In this document: piece by piece, positions 44,477-53,188 of the stretch | How positions within the stretch are numbered: the first letter of the stretch is position 1 | Layout: each line of letters starts with the position of its first letter | Origin: Terriglobus saanensis SP1PR4 | GTDB taxonomy: Bacteria; Acidobacteriota; Terriglobia; Terriglobales; Acidobacteriaceae | DNA length: 64,000 nt | Assembly (NCBI RefSeq): GCF_000179915.2 | Contig: NC_014963.1 | Span: 310,001-374,000 of the forward strand | Direction of reading: 5' to 3' | Program-made: the position numbers and the translations under genes | The notes under the pieces: generated by a model | Database searches by the model: none | Told to the model about the DNA's origin: nothing | What the model saw: only the letters and a program-made list of their open reading frames with translations

Positions 44477-46931
44477 GCAAAGGCTCCTCGCGCGACAGCA
44501 GGGGATCTTCCGCAAGTACGAGGTCTCCTGAGGCAACACGCGCGGAGAACTCCGCGGCACTCAATGGCCGGCTCAGAAGGAAGCCCTGCAGCTTGTGGCG
44601 GTCCAGATCGAGCAAAAGTTCGATCTGCTCTTCGGTTTCTACGCCTTCCGCAACGACGTCGAGATCGAGATGTTTCGCAATCTGGGAGATGGCCTGCACG
44701 ATGCCAAGAGCGCCTGTGTGTCCAGGCAGCTTGTGGATGAAGGAGCGGTCGATCTTCACTGTGGCGATAGGAAGTTCTGTGAGGCGCTCAAGCGAGGAGT
44801 AGCCGGTGCCGAAGTCATCGATGGAGAAGCGCACGCCCGAGGCGGCGAGGAGGTTCATTCCTTGCACGATGTCGGAGAAGTCCCGCAGGATGGTCGTCTC
44901 CGTGAGTTCGAGATGGAGGAGTTGAGGCGGAAGGTCGAATCGATTCAGGGTCGCGAGGACCTGGTCGGCATAGCCCGTCTGAAACATCTGGTGGCAGGAG
45001 ACGTTGACGGCGAATTCAACGCATCCCGTCCCGTCGCGACGCCACGCTGCAATCTGCTCGCATGCCCTTTCGAGCACGAGTAAACCCAGCGGAACGATGA
45101 GCCCCGTCTCTTCCGCAATGGGGATGAACTGCGTCGGCCCGATTCCATCTGCCTGCAATGGAGCGATCCGCACCAGTGCTTCGACGCAGCAGATACGACG
45201 GGCTGAGTCGAAGATGGGCTGATACACCACCTGGATCGATTTTTCGTGGATGGCCTGGCGAAGAGAAGCTTCGATCTTTTCGGTCTCATCCACCTCCGCG
45301 CGCAGGCCTTCGGAAGAGAAGACTGCGCGGTTACGTCCGAGACGCTTGGCCTGGTAGAGGGCCTTGTCCGACTGCTTGCGGATCTCTTCGAGCGTGTCTC
45401 CATCTTCAGGAAAGAGAGCGACGCCGATGCTGATGGAGGTCTTGATCTCGTGTGCGGGAAGCTTGATCGGATGGAGGAAGATGTCGAGCAGGATGGAGGC
45501 AAACTTCCGCGCGCCGATCTCGGACCGAATACCGCCGACGATGAGCGTGAACTCTTCTCCGCCGGTGCGGGCAAGCGTATCGGCCTCACGAACACGTGAT
45601 TTGAGTCGCTGGGCAATCGCCATCAGTACCTCGTCGCCCACTGGGTGACCAAAGGTGTCGTTGACCTGTTTGAAGTGATCGACGTCGATGGTGAAGAGGG
45701 CGACGAGGTCTTTTTCGCGTCGCGCACGCAGGAGAGCCTGTTGTGCGCGGTCTTCGAGAAGAAGCCGATTCGGAAGTCCCGTCAGCGGGTCGTGCTGGGC
45801 GTTGTGAACAAGGCTGCGATTGAGCTCTTCACGCTCCGTGATGTCCATCGTGAGGACGAAACGGGCGGGCTTGCCGAGGAAGGTGACGTGGTGCGCCGTA
45901 ATCTCGACCTCAAAGAGGGAACCGTTTTTGCGGCGATGTTGCCAGACGTTCTTATTCAGAAGCTGAGGGTCGTGAAGCTCTGCAGCGAGCTTCTTTCGCT
46001 CCCTCTCCGGCCGGATATCGAAGATGGTCATGGAGAGAAACTCTTCGCGGGTATAACCGTAGTTTTGAACGGCGGCATCGTTGACCGAGAGAAAGCGGTT
46101 GGTCACGGAGTCGAAGATCCACATCGGATGCGGGTTATTTTCGTAGAGAAGCCGATACTCCTCGCTCAGTTCCTTGAGGGCTGCGGTGTCCTGTTCGATC
46201 ACTTTGAGAATCATGCCAAATCCGACGAGGTAGCGGGGGATATTCCATATCTGCCAGGTGGTCAGGAGAAGGGCAGTATGGCCCGTGAAGAAGCACAGGA
46301 CGGAGTAGCAACCGGCCCAGAGCAGGAAGCCCACACTGCCGATCCATCGGCCTGCCTGGGCCTTTGCGGGAAGCGCAAAGAAGAGAAGGCCGCAGGCCGC
46401 GAACATTTGCAGCGGGATACATTCGTAGCGCTCGTCGACGGAACCCTTAAACCCGAGGTTCAGGAGAAGCGTGACCGGTAGAGACGAGAGGGCGATGGCC
46501 AGCCAGAAGAGACCGGAACGCGGGCGCTGGCGAAGCCTCGTCGTTGCCAGCAGGGCGATGGCCTGGAGAAGAGCCAGAGACCAGAGGTTGCTGATGTTGT
46601 GGGAAGCCAGGGAAGCCTGTGTGACGGCAAAGGCCGGGATGCCCAGAAGTCCGGCATAGAGGGCGGAGATCTTCCACGAAGTCTCCTCGGGAAGAAAGGA
46701 AATCAGGAAGGCCAATCCGGTCAGTATGAGGGTATCGAGACGAATCGCCTCTTGAATCTTTCCGTTTTGCAGAATAGCGAACGAAAGTTGCCACATCGCA
46801 ATGCTTAAAAGAAAGCATGTCCAGCCAACAAGCCAGAAACGAAAACGTCGCTCCATCCTTTTCGCCTGCAGAACTGCAAAGAAAAGCGTCAGAAGCGGAA
46901 GCAAAACGAGATCGAATAGAGTTCCGCGCAC
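44451..46931 (-). CDS. Membrane PAS-GGDEF-EAL protein (cyclic-di-GMP synthesis and breakdown)
   Basis: The 826-residue protein has eight or so N-terminal membrane helices (residues 1-245), a PAS domain (about 262-380), GGDEF (about 385-545) and EAL (about 560-805). GGDEF is intact: RTGGEEFTLIV with an RxxD I-site (READ). The EAL domain has EALVR, NVSCHQM, ELTETTI, DDFGTGYSS, KIDRSF and VAEGVETEEQ, so the phosphodiesterase residues appear complete. Whether it makes or degrades cyclic-di-GMP in vivo is undecided. No neighbouring signalling gene is co-oriented. Confidence 0.92.
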   Translation of the reverse strand: MRGTLFDLVLLPLLTLFFAVLQAKRMERRFRFWLVGWTCFLLSIAMWQLSFAILQNGKIQEAIRLDTLILTGLAFLISFLPEETSWKISALYAGLLGIPAFAVTQASLASHNISNLWSLALLQAIALLATTRLRQRPRSGLFWLAIALSSLPVTLLLNLGFKGSVDERYECIPLQMFAACGLLFFALPAKAQAGRWIGSVGFLLWAGCYSVLCFFTGHTALLLTTWQIWNIPRYLVGFGMILKVIEQDTAALKELSEEYRLLYENNPHPMWIFDSVTNRFLSVNDAAVQNYGYTREEFLSMTIFDIRPERERKKLAAELHDPQLLNKNVWQHRRKNGSLFEVEITAHHVTFLGKPARFVLTMDITEREELNRSLVHNAQHDPLTGLPNRLLLEDRAQQALLRARREKDLVALFTIDVDHFKQVNDTFGHPVGDEVLMAIAQRLKSRVREADTLARTGGEEFTLIVGGIRSEIGARKFASILLDIFLHPIKLPAHEIKTSISIGVALFPEDGDTLEEIRKQSDKALYQAKRLGRNRAVFSSEGLRAEVDETEKIEASLRQAIHEKSIQVVYQPIFDSARRICCVEALVRIAPLQADGIGPTQFIPIAEETGLIVPLGLLVLERACEQIAAWRRDGTGCVEFAVNVSCHQMFQTGYADQVLATLNRFDLPPQLLHLELTETTILRDFSDIVQGMNLLAASGVRFSIDDFGTGYSSLERLTELPIATVKIDRSFIHKLPGHTGALGIVQAISQIAKHLDLDVVAEGVETEEQIELLLDLDRHKLQGFLLSRPLSAAEFSARVASGDLVLAEDPLLSREEPLLNAPIPPL

Positions 46932-47053
46932 TCTACCATCCTTCCAAGGAAGTTTCGTTATAGCAGAGAGTTAGAGCAGGAACGGCCTGATAGAAGGCGC
47001 TTTCAAGACCTTCGTAAGGTTACTCATCGAATTTTGGGAAGGAAATTCGATGA

Positions 47054-47130
47054 TGGTCGGGGCGGAGAGATTCGAACTCCCGACCCTCTGCTCCCAAAGC
47101 AGATGCGCTACCAGGCTGCGCTACGCCCCG
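47054..47130 (-). tRNA. tRNA-Pro (anticodon TGG)
   Basis: The minus-strand sequence folds as a cloverleaf: acceptor CGGGGCG/CGCCCCG, anticodon stem TCTGC/GCAGA with loop TTTGGGA and anticodon TGG, and T-arm with GTTCGAATC. The CCA end is encoded. Length is 77 bases. Confidence 0.95.
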
Positions 47131-47172
47131 ACCTTTCTATTTTAGCAAGTTAGCGGGTGAGCGGTATTGGTA

Positions 47173-47700
47173 TTAGTGATGTGCGCCAAGAGCAAAGAGT
47201 TTGCCCGCAATGTAGGCCAGCAGAAGCAGCGGGATCGCAAGAAGCGTGAGCATGCCGAGCATGAGAAGCATAAGAAAGCCCCAGTCCCGGGATTTCTGCT
47301 TCCGGATTTCGGTGACGGGGGCCTCGGTGGTGCGCTGGAGCAGAGCAAAGTTGCGGCGGTTGGCTTTCCACGCAATGTCGAAGGCATCTCCGAGCACGGG
47401 GACGGACCCCACAATGGTTTCAATGGCCACGTTCGCCAGCATGCGGGCGAGGGTGATGTTCGGGACGCCGCGCATCCAGGCCGCGAGGATGATGATCCAC
47501 GAAGCCATTGCGCCGAGGATGTCCCCAATCCCCGGAACAAGGCCGATGATGCCGTCCAGACCGAAGCGGATATTGGTGCCGGGAATCCGAAGAAAATCGT
47601 CGAGGATATGCGAGAGATAGTCGAGATTCTCGTCGCTAAAGAGCGATGCCCCCCGCTGCGTGCGGGGGGAGAGGATCTCGGGTTTTTGTGTGGGAGGCAT
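47173..47700 (-). CDS. DUF4112 membrane protein
   Basis: The 175-residue protein matches the DUF4112 pattern: [23 protein letters not shown] near residues 40-60, [21 protein letters not shown] near 97-117, and a C-terminal hydrophobic helix ([23 protein letters not shown]). Such proteins are small inner-membrane proteins of unknown role. It lies 42 bases from tRNA-Pro in the same direction. Confidence 0.82.
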   Translation of the reverse strand: MPPTQKPEILSPRTQRGASLFSDENLDYLSHILDDFLRIPGTNIRFGLDGIIGLVPGIGDILGAMASWIIILAAWMRGVPNITLARMLANVAIETIVGSVPVLGDAFDIAWKANRRNFALLQRTTEAPVTEIRKQKSRDWGFLMLLMLGMLTLLAIPLLLLAYIAGKLFALGAHH

Positions 47701-47749
47701 GAAGTCTGCTATTTCAGATGCGGTTTTCGTCGAGATCTATGGTCGCAGG

Positions 47750-48988
47750 TCAGATTTTGAGGAAGATCCGTTTGCGGTAGAGCGGGTAGACGATCAGCCA
47801 GCAGACGGCGACGAAGGTGAGCGAGTAGATCAGCGACGACAGGCCAGTGCTGGAGATGGTGTGGTTGAGCATCTGGATATAAGGGCGCTTGATGTTGACG
47901 CCAGGGGCGACGTGGATCGCACTCAGAAGGCTGTCGCCCACTTCGGAGACCATGTAGGCCGCGATCGCATTGGTGCCGAAGACGAGCGCCGGTTTGTAAA
48001 TCGTGGGATGCGTCGGGTCGTCGGCGCGGTCGTTCTTCCTGCGGCCAAATCGATGGATATCGATGAGATAGATGAAGAGCGCGAGCAGAAGAAGGCTCCA
48101 GCCACCGGCCCAGAGGGAGAAAGAGCTGGTCCAGAGCTTCTTGTTGATAGGAAAGGCGAGGTGCCAAGCGCCACCGAGGATGAGGAAGCTGATGCCCGCG
48201 TATTCGATGCCTTTGGCTTTCTGCATCGTGGAGCGCGAGGTGCGGAGCCAGATCCCGGCAAGGATACCGAAGAGAGCAGTCGCCACGGCGGGAATGGTGG
48301 AAAGCAGGCCTTCGGGATCGCGGGTCTTTTCGTAGAGATGCGACGCGCTGAAGATGTGGCGGTCGATGTAGGCGACCAGATTGCCATCGGGATCGTTGAT
48401 CGGTATCTCGTGCGTCGGCGTACCGAAGCCCGGGATGGGGATGAAGCGCATCAACGCCCAGTAGCCGACGAGGCATGCCGCGGCTGCGGCGGCAAGGATA
48501 AAGGCGCGCTGCTTCAGGTCGCGCACCAGAAGGTAGAGGCTGCCGACGATGAAGTAGCAGACCGCAATGCGCGGAAGCACACCGTAGACGCGCAGTGTCT
48601 GGAGATGAAAGAAAGGCGCGTTGTTGACGATCAGGCCAAAGAGAAAGAGCACTGCGGACCGCTGCAGAGTGTGCAGGAAGATGGTGGACTTGGCGACTCC
48701 GCGCGCGAGACGGGCTTCGGTGGAGAGCACAGTAGACAGACCGACAAGGAGCAGGAAGGTTGGAAAGACGAGGTCGGTGGGCGTGAAACCGTTCCACTTG
48801 GCATGCTGCAAAGGAAAGAAAGCGCCTTCGCCCGTCTGGTTATTGACCAGGATCATGAAGCCGATGGTGACGCCGCGCAGGACATCGAGCGAGAGCAGGC
48901 GCGCGGGTTTATGCGTCGTGCGCGCGGCGGAGTCGGTACGAATGACGTCGGTGTCGATGGTCCGGGAGATCGTGGGATCGTTGGTCAT
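47750..48988 (-). CDS. HGSNAT/DUF5009-like multi-pass acyltransferase-type membrane protein
   Basis: The 412-residue protein has about ten membrane helices and shows LSLDVLRGVTIGFMILVNN, WNGFTPTDLVFPTFLLLVGLS and RSAVLFLFGLIVNNAPFF, the pattern of the heparan-alpha-glucosaminide N-acetyltransferase-like family in bacteria (HGSNAT/DUF5009). The family transfers acyl groups to sugar amines across the membrane in eukaryotes; bacterial substrates are unknown. It is next to the DUF4112 gene on the same strand, but the two look unrelated. Confidence 0.8.
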   Translation of the reverse strand: MTNDPTISRTIDTDVIRTDSAARTTHKPARLLSLDVLRGVTIGFMILVNNQTGEGAFFPLQHAKWNGFTPTDLVFPTFLLLVGLSTVLSTEARLARGVAKSTIFLHTLQRSAVLFLFGLIVNNAPFFHLQTLRVYGVLPRIAVCYFIVGSLYLLVRDLKQRAFILAAAAAACLVGYWALMRFIPIPGFGTPTHEIPINDPDGNLVAYIDRHIFSASHLYEKTRDPEGLLSTIPAVATALFGILAGIWLRTSRSTMQKAKGIEYAGISFLILGGAWHLAFPINKKLWTSSFSLWAGGWSLLLLALFIYLIDIHRFGRRKNDRADDPTHPTIYKPALVFGTNAIAAYMVSEVGDSLLSAIHVAPGVNIKRPYIQMLNHTISSTGLSSLIYSLTFVAVCWLIVYPLYRKRIFLKI

Positions 48989-49227
48989 GGGTCTCGCTTG
49001 TGCCAGAGATAGGAGTGGTTTTGGTTCTGAATTTCAGCTATCGCCGAAGCATATCAGTCGAAAGTGAGATTGTTTCCGTATAGGACGGGGATAGGACCTG
49101 CTTTTATTACGGCTGGGTGTCCGGAAAAGTCTCCCGGAAGTGCAGGCAGGCCTTCCACTGCGCGTCCGAAGCAGAGAATCGGAACGGAAAGGCCACCGGC
49201 GCATCCTGTTATAATCGATCGTGGTAC

Positions 49228-49304
49228 GGCGGCTATAGTTCAGGGGTTAGAACGCGGGTCTGTGGTTCCCGATGTCGAGGGTTCAAATCCCTCTAGCCGC
49301 CCCA
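49228..49304 (+). tRNA. tRNA-His (anticodon GTG)
   Basis: A cloverleaf can be drawn with the extra G at -1 typical of tRNA-His (49228), acceptor GCGGCTA/TAGCCGC, loop CTGTGGT with anticodon GTG, T-arm GTTCAAATC and an encoded CCA. The fifth pair of the anticodon stem is a T-T mismatch. Length is 77 bases. Confidence 0.93.
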
Positions 49305-49341
49305 ATTTTTCTCCTCCCCGCCCGGTGGGCAAAGGCTCCTC

Positions 49342-50094
49342 TTGCAGATAAAGAAGACAGAGCAGAGTGCGGGTGGTTTGTATGTGGGTACGTCCGGGTG
49401 GGCGTACGCAAGCTGGAAGCCGGAGTTTTATCCCAAGGCTGTCCCGGCAAAGAAATTCCTGGAACACTATGCGACGCGGCTGAACTCCTGCGAGGTGAAC
49501 TACACCTTTCGGGCGCTCCCGTCTGCGACGCAACTGGAAAACTGGCTGGCGGCTGTGGGCGCGCCAGAGTTCCGCTTTTCCTTCAAAGCCCCGCAGGGAA
49601 TCACGCACTTCAAGCGATTGAAGGACTGCGGCGAAGTGCTGGAGGCGTTTCTATCTTCACTGGAGCCGGTGCGACAGGCAGGCAAGATCGGTTGCGTCCT
49701 CTTCCAGCTGCCACCGAACTTCAAAAGCGATGTCGAACGGCTGCGCGATTTCTTAAGCCTGCCTGCTATGAAGCGAGCGGGCCAGATTGCCTTTGAGTTC
49801 CGCAACGCCTCGTGGTTCTGCGATGAGGTCTATGCGGTGTTGCAGGAGTATGGCGTAGCTGTCTGCATCGCAGAGAGTGATGACCTTGAGACGCCGGAGA
49901 GCTTCACCGCTCCGTTCAGTTGCTATCGGCTGCGGATGGCGGGTGGATACGCGGACGCTGCGGTAACGGCATTTGCGGAGAGGTTCGCTGCGCTGAGCAA
50001 AAAGCGCGAGGTCTACGTCTACTTCAAACATGAGGATGAGCCCACAGGCCCGCTCGCCGCAGAGCAGATGCTGATTGAGGCGCGCGCGCTTTGA
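49342..50094 (+). CDS. DUF72 (YecE-like) family protein
   Basis: The 250-residue protein has GTSGWAYASWKPEFYPKA at the start and the conserved FLEHYATRLNSCEVNYTF, FSFKAPQGITH, LFQLPPNFK, FEFRNASW and YVYFKHEDEP, all family motifs. DUF72 proteins have a TIM-barrel fold and no proven function. It starts at TTG 49342; other starts are weak. The following YheT-like gene overlaps it by four bases. Confidence 0.87.
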   Translation: MQIKKTEQSAGGLYVGTSGWAYASWKPEFYPKAVPAKKFLEHYATRLNSCEVNYTFRALPSATQLENWLAAVGAPEFRFSFKAPQGITHFKRLKDCGEVLEAFLSSLEPVRQAGKIGCVLFQLPPNFKSDVERLRDFLSLPAMKRAGQIAFEFRNASWFCDEVYAVLQEYGVAVCIAESDDLETPESFTAPFSCYRLRMAGGYADAAVTAFAERFAALSKKREVYVYFKHEDEPTGPLAAEQMLIEARAL

Positions 50095-51131
50095 CCTCAG
50101 CCCTGATACAGGAGTTCGAGCCTCGGTGGTGGTTGCGGAACGGACACCTCCAAACCATCGTCGGAAACTTCCTTCCACGCAAAAGCCGTCTGGCCGCGCC
50201 GGTGACGGAATTCGTGGATGTGCCTCTGCCTCCCGAGATGCGCGAGAGGCACGGAAGCGATGCGCTTATTGCAAGCAGGATTGTCTGTCACTGTCACTGG
50301 CAGCCGGAAGAAGTGCGTGCCGAACGAATGACGGTCGTGCTGGTGCATGGCCTGGAGGGCTCCTCGCATTCGCAGTACGTGGTGGGCAATGCGAACAAGC
50401 TTTGGGACGCAGGCTGCAACGTGGTGCGGATGAACATGCGCAACTGCGGTTGGACGGACGCTCTGAGCGGCACGCTCTATCACTCGGGTTTGAGCTGCGA
50501 TGTCCTCGCGGTGCTGGAATGGCTGATCGCGCACGGCATGCGGAAGATCGCGCTTGCGGGCTATTCGATGGGCGGCAATATGGTGCTGAAAGCCGCAGGG
50601 GAACTGGGCGCAAAGGCCCCTGCGGAGTTGAAGGCGGTGGTCGCGGTGTCTCCGCCGATGGACCTGCGCGAGAGCGCCGATGCGCTGGGACTGAAACAGA
50701 ATTGGCTCTATGAACGTCGATTCATCAAAGCGCTGAAAACAAGATACCGACGGAAGCGGGCCCTGTTTCCCGCGGTGTTTCTGCCGATGAAGATGGAGAG
50801 GGTGAAGTCGATCCGTGATTTCGATGAATTCGTGACGGGGCCTCAGTGCGGTTTTACAGGGGCGAACGACTACTATGCGCGTTCAGGCGCCGCGCTGGTC
50901 GCGAACCGAATCGCCATGCCGACGTTGGTGCTGCACGCATGGGACGACCCGTTCATCCGGCTGACTGCAGCCACGCGCGCGAAATTGCTGGCGAATGAGT
51001 GGATCACGCTGGTGGAACCACAGCACGGCGGCCACTGCGCGTTTCTGGCCGAGCCTGCGGAAGGCTACGATGGGTATTGGGCGGAGCATCTGCTTCGAGA
51101 GTTCGTCATGGAGCGTATGGATGCTGAGTGA
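50091..51131 (+). CDS. YheT-like alpha/beta hydrolase
   Basis: The 346-residue protein has the YheT layout: RNGHLQTIVGNFLPR, VLVHGLEGSSHSQYV, nucleophile elbow GYSMGGNM, HAWDDPFI with the acid and HGGHCAF with the catalytic His. It is a predicted carboxylesterase-type hydrolase, substrate unknown. It uses a TTG start overlapping the DUF72 stop (TTGA). The next gene's ATG lies 11 bases before its stop, so the three are probably one operon. Confidence 0.87.
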   Translation: MTSALIQEFEPRWWLRNGHLQTIVGNFLPRKSRLAAPVTEFVDVPLPPEMRERHGSDALIASRIVCHCHWQPEEVRAERMTVVLVHGLEGSSHSQYVVGNANKLWDAGCNVVRMNMRNCGWTDALSGTLYHSGLSCDVLAVLEWLIAHGMRKIALAGYSMGGNMVLKAAGELGAKAPAELKAVVAVSPPMDLRESADALGLKQNWLYERRFIKALKTRYRRKRALFPAVFLPMKMERVKSIRDFDEFVTGPQCGFTGANDYYARSGAALVANRIAMPTLVLHAWDDPFIRLTAATRAKLLANEWITLVEPQHGGHCAFLAEPAEGYDGYWAEHLLREFVMERMDAE

Positions 51132-51711
51132 GTGGAGCGCGGAATGTACAGCAGACGATCCGTGGATCGAAGTGCCTTGGCAGAGCGAAGATGGAGCACT
51201 GCGCTGGGTGGACCTGCGCGCCGATCCGGATGCGCTCGATGAGATTCACGAGGCAGACGAGCATCCCGCGTTATTGGCGGCCCTGCGAACGCTGAACGCG
51301 ACACGGTCGCCCGTCTTCACTACGAAGTGCGATGCGTGGGCGATGGAAGAGGAAGAACTCGCCGCCGCGCGTTTCGACCTCATGCTGGACGACGAAGTCG
51401 CCCAGGCGGGGATGGTGAGCTACATCGACCTGCTGTGGAGAGAACGCGGCATCTTCGCCTCCCGCCACCGCGCGGAACAGATGATGCACCGGATGGAACG
51501 CCTTTCCCGCGATCTGCCCGCCTCGCTGGCCAAGGTAGAGTTCGTCCTGCGCCCCGCCGTGATTGACCTGGACGGAGTACAGGAGGGCTACGGCGTCACC
51601 GTATACGTGAAGGGCTGCGGCGTAGACCGGTACGAGGCAGAGCAGCGCTGGGGCACGGGTCTCCGCGAGGTAGCCCGCATGATGCGCGGCGTGGACCCAA
51701 CTTCGAAGTAG
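51121..51711 (+). CDS. Protein of unknown function, last gene of the DUF72 operon
   Basis: The 196-residue product starts at ATG 51121, overlapping the YheT-like gene by 11 bases. It is acidic and soluble (VDLRADPDALDEIHEADEH, FDLMLDDEVAQAGMVSYID) with a C-terminal beta-strand-rich part (VEFVLRPAVIDLDGVQEGY). I cannot name a family. Convergent with the membrane protein gene at 51722. Confidence 0.6.
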   Translation: MLSEWSAECTADDPWIEVPWQSEDGALRWVDLRADPDALDEIHEADEHPALLAALRTLNATRSPVFTTKCDAWAMEEEELAAARFDLMLDDEVAQAGMVSYIDLLWRERGIFASRHRAEQMMHRMERLSRDLPASLAKVEFVLRPAVIDLDGVQEGYGVTVYVKGCGVDRYEAEQRWGTGLREVARMMRGVDPTSK

Positions 51712-51721
51712 CTCTGCCGCC

Positions 51722-52993
51722 TCACTTTTTCGATGGAAGATGGAAGGCTGGCCAGCCTGTGGGCGAAGGCTTGAGCGGTGTTGCAGGATCTCGCTCCCAT
51801 CGCAGCACCTGCTGTCGCCACGGCTCTCCCTGATAGGCGGACTTCGTTCGCAATGGAAGCAGAAGGTAGTCGACCGCACCCGAAAAAAACGCAAGGGCAA
51901 GCAGGACACGGGCAGTCGTTCGCCGCCACGTGGCTGTGATGGCAAATGCGGCGGCAACGATGGCCAGTTCTATGAGGACATTGGGTGTGAAGGCGTAACG
52001 CTCCCCTCCGCCTGGACCGACATGATTGAGTCCGCCATCCAGCGCTAATGAGGACTCCAGGAGAGCAAGCCATAAGGCAGTCAGTAAAAGAAGCTGGGCC
52101 GTGCGCTGCCGACGTAGGAGATAAAGAAGCCCGCCGACCCCGACAATCACGGCAAACCAAGTCGCAAGCAATGTGGCCGTGCTGAAGTGAAAGCGATTCA
52201 ACAGCACCAAGTAAATGACCTTAGCTACGAGGCGGTTCAGGAAGAGAAAAACGAACTGCTTGTTGAAGAGAACCGGACCGATCGTGAGCGGGTTGAAGTG
52301 GACGATGCGGTTCGCCGTGGTCGTTGTCAGAGCGGTGCCGACCTGCAAGAGAGCGCCAACGCAGACAACGACGGCCTGCACCATCTCGTCTCGCCGCCGC
52401 CGCACCAGGGAGCGCAGGACAAAAAACGGCGCAAGCAGCGTGGTGAGAGGACCGCTCAGGACAGCTACGGCAAGTCCGAGATTGCGAGGAATCCGCAGAC
52501 GAGAAGCGTTGGAGAGCAGGATGACGGCGGCGAAGATGCCGAAGTAAAACTCACTGTTGATGAGGTTGAGCCACGGCTCGATGCAGGGCGGCGTAAGCAG
52601 GAGTGCAAGGACTCCTGCGGTCTTCGCGGCCCGCGTTACAAGGAATTCAGCCTGGTAGATGAAATAACCCGTCACAAGGAGAAGCAGAACGGCTGACCAG
52701 GTGAAGAGAAGCGCCACCATCGTGAGCGGGACGCCATGGACTGCGACCGCCGCGAAGAAGTTATCCCAGATGGAAAAGTACCCAAACTGCGGCGCGAGCA
52801 GGACGGTGAAGAACGGTACATTCCACGAATGGATAAGAAAGACGGAGGACTCTTCCGCCCAGACGCGCCCATGGATCAGGATGGGCGGACACCGCAGAAA
52901 GGCTCCCGCAAAGAGCAAAAGCAGGGCGAACCATAGACCCATGGGACGAGAAGAGATGCGACGTTCTGAGTTCAGGTGGGTCGATTGAGCCAT
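51722..52993 (-). CDS. Multi-pass membrane protein, possibly glycosyltransferase-like
   Basis: The 423-residue protein has about ten membrane helices. The early acidic motif WAEESSVFLIHSW and the general layout recall GT-C glycosyltransferase-like or O-antigen-type membrane enzymes, but I see no decisive motif. Some arginine-rich loops (RSLVRRRRDE, RRQRTAQ) lie between helices. The tRNA-Arg gene follows about 90 bases from its start on the plus strand. Confidence 0.6.
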   Translation of the reverse strand: MAQSTHLNSERRISSRPMGLWFALLLLFAGAFLRCPPILIHGRVWAEESSVFLIHSWNVPFFTVLLAPQFGYFSIWDNFFAAVAVHGVPLTMVALLFTWSAVLLLLVTGYFIYQAEFLVTRAAKTAGVLALLLTPPCIEPWLNLINSEFYFGIFAAVILLSNASRLRIPRNLGLAVAVLSGPLTTLLAPFFVLRSLVRRRRDEMVQAVVVCVGALLQVGTALTTTTANRIVHFNPLTIGPVLFNKQFVFLFLNRLVAKVIYLVLLNRFHFSTATLLATWFAVIVGVGGLLYLLRRQRTAQLLLLTALWLALLESSLALDGGLNHVGPGGGERYAFTPNVLIELAIVAAAFAITATWRRTTARVLLALAFFSGAVDYLLLPLRTKSAYQGEPWRQQVLRWERDPATPLKPSPTGWPAFHLPSKK

Positions 52994-53084
52994 CCGGAAA
53001 GTATATGGATCTGACTCGACCTCCGCGGCGCTGCAATCGTTGTCTATTCAAGTTTTGTCTTGTGCGAAGTAGAATGACCACAGT

Positions 53085-53161
53085 GGACGAGTAGCTCAGC
53101 TGGATAGAGCATCTGCCTTCTAAGCAGAGGGTCGCAGGTTCGAGTCCTGCCTCGCCCACCA
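53085..53161 (+). tRNA. tRNA-Arg (anticodon TCT)
   Basis: A cloverleaf folds with D-arm GCTC/GAGC, anticodon stem TCTGC/GCAGA with loop CTTCTAA (anticodon TCT), T-arm GCAGG/CCTGC and encoded CCA. The acceptor arms GGACGAG and CTCGCCC pair except for an A-C mismatch at position 3-70. Length 77 bases. Confidence 0.92.
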
Positions 53162-53188
53162 TAAAATCAAAGCTTCTTCAGCCTTTGC

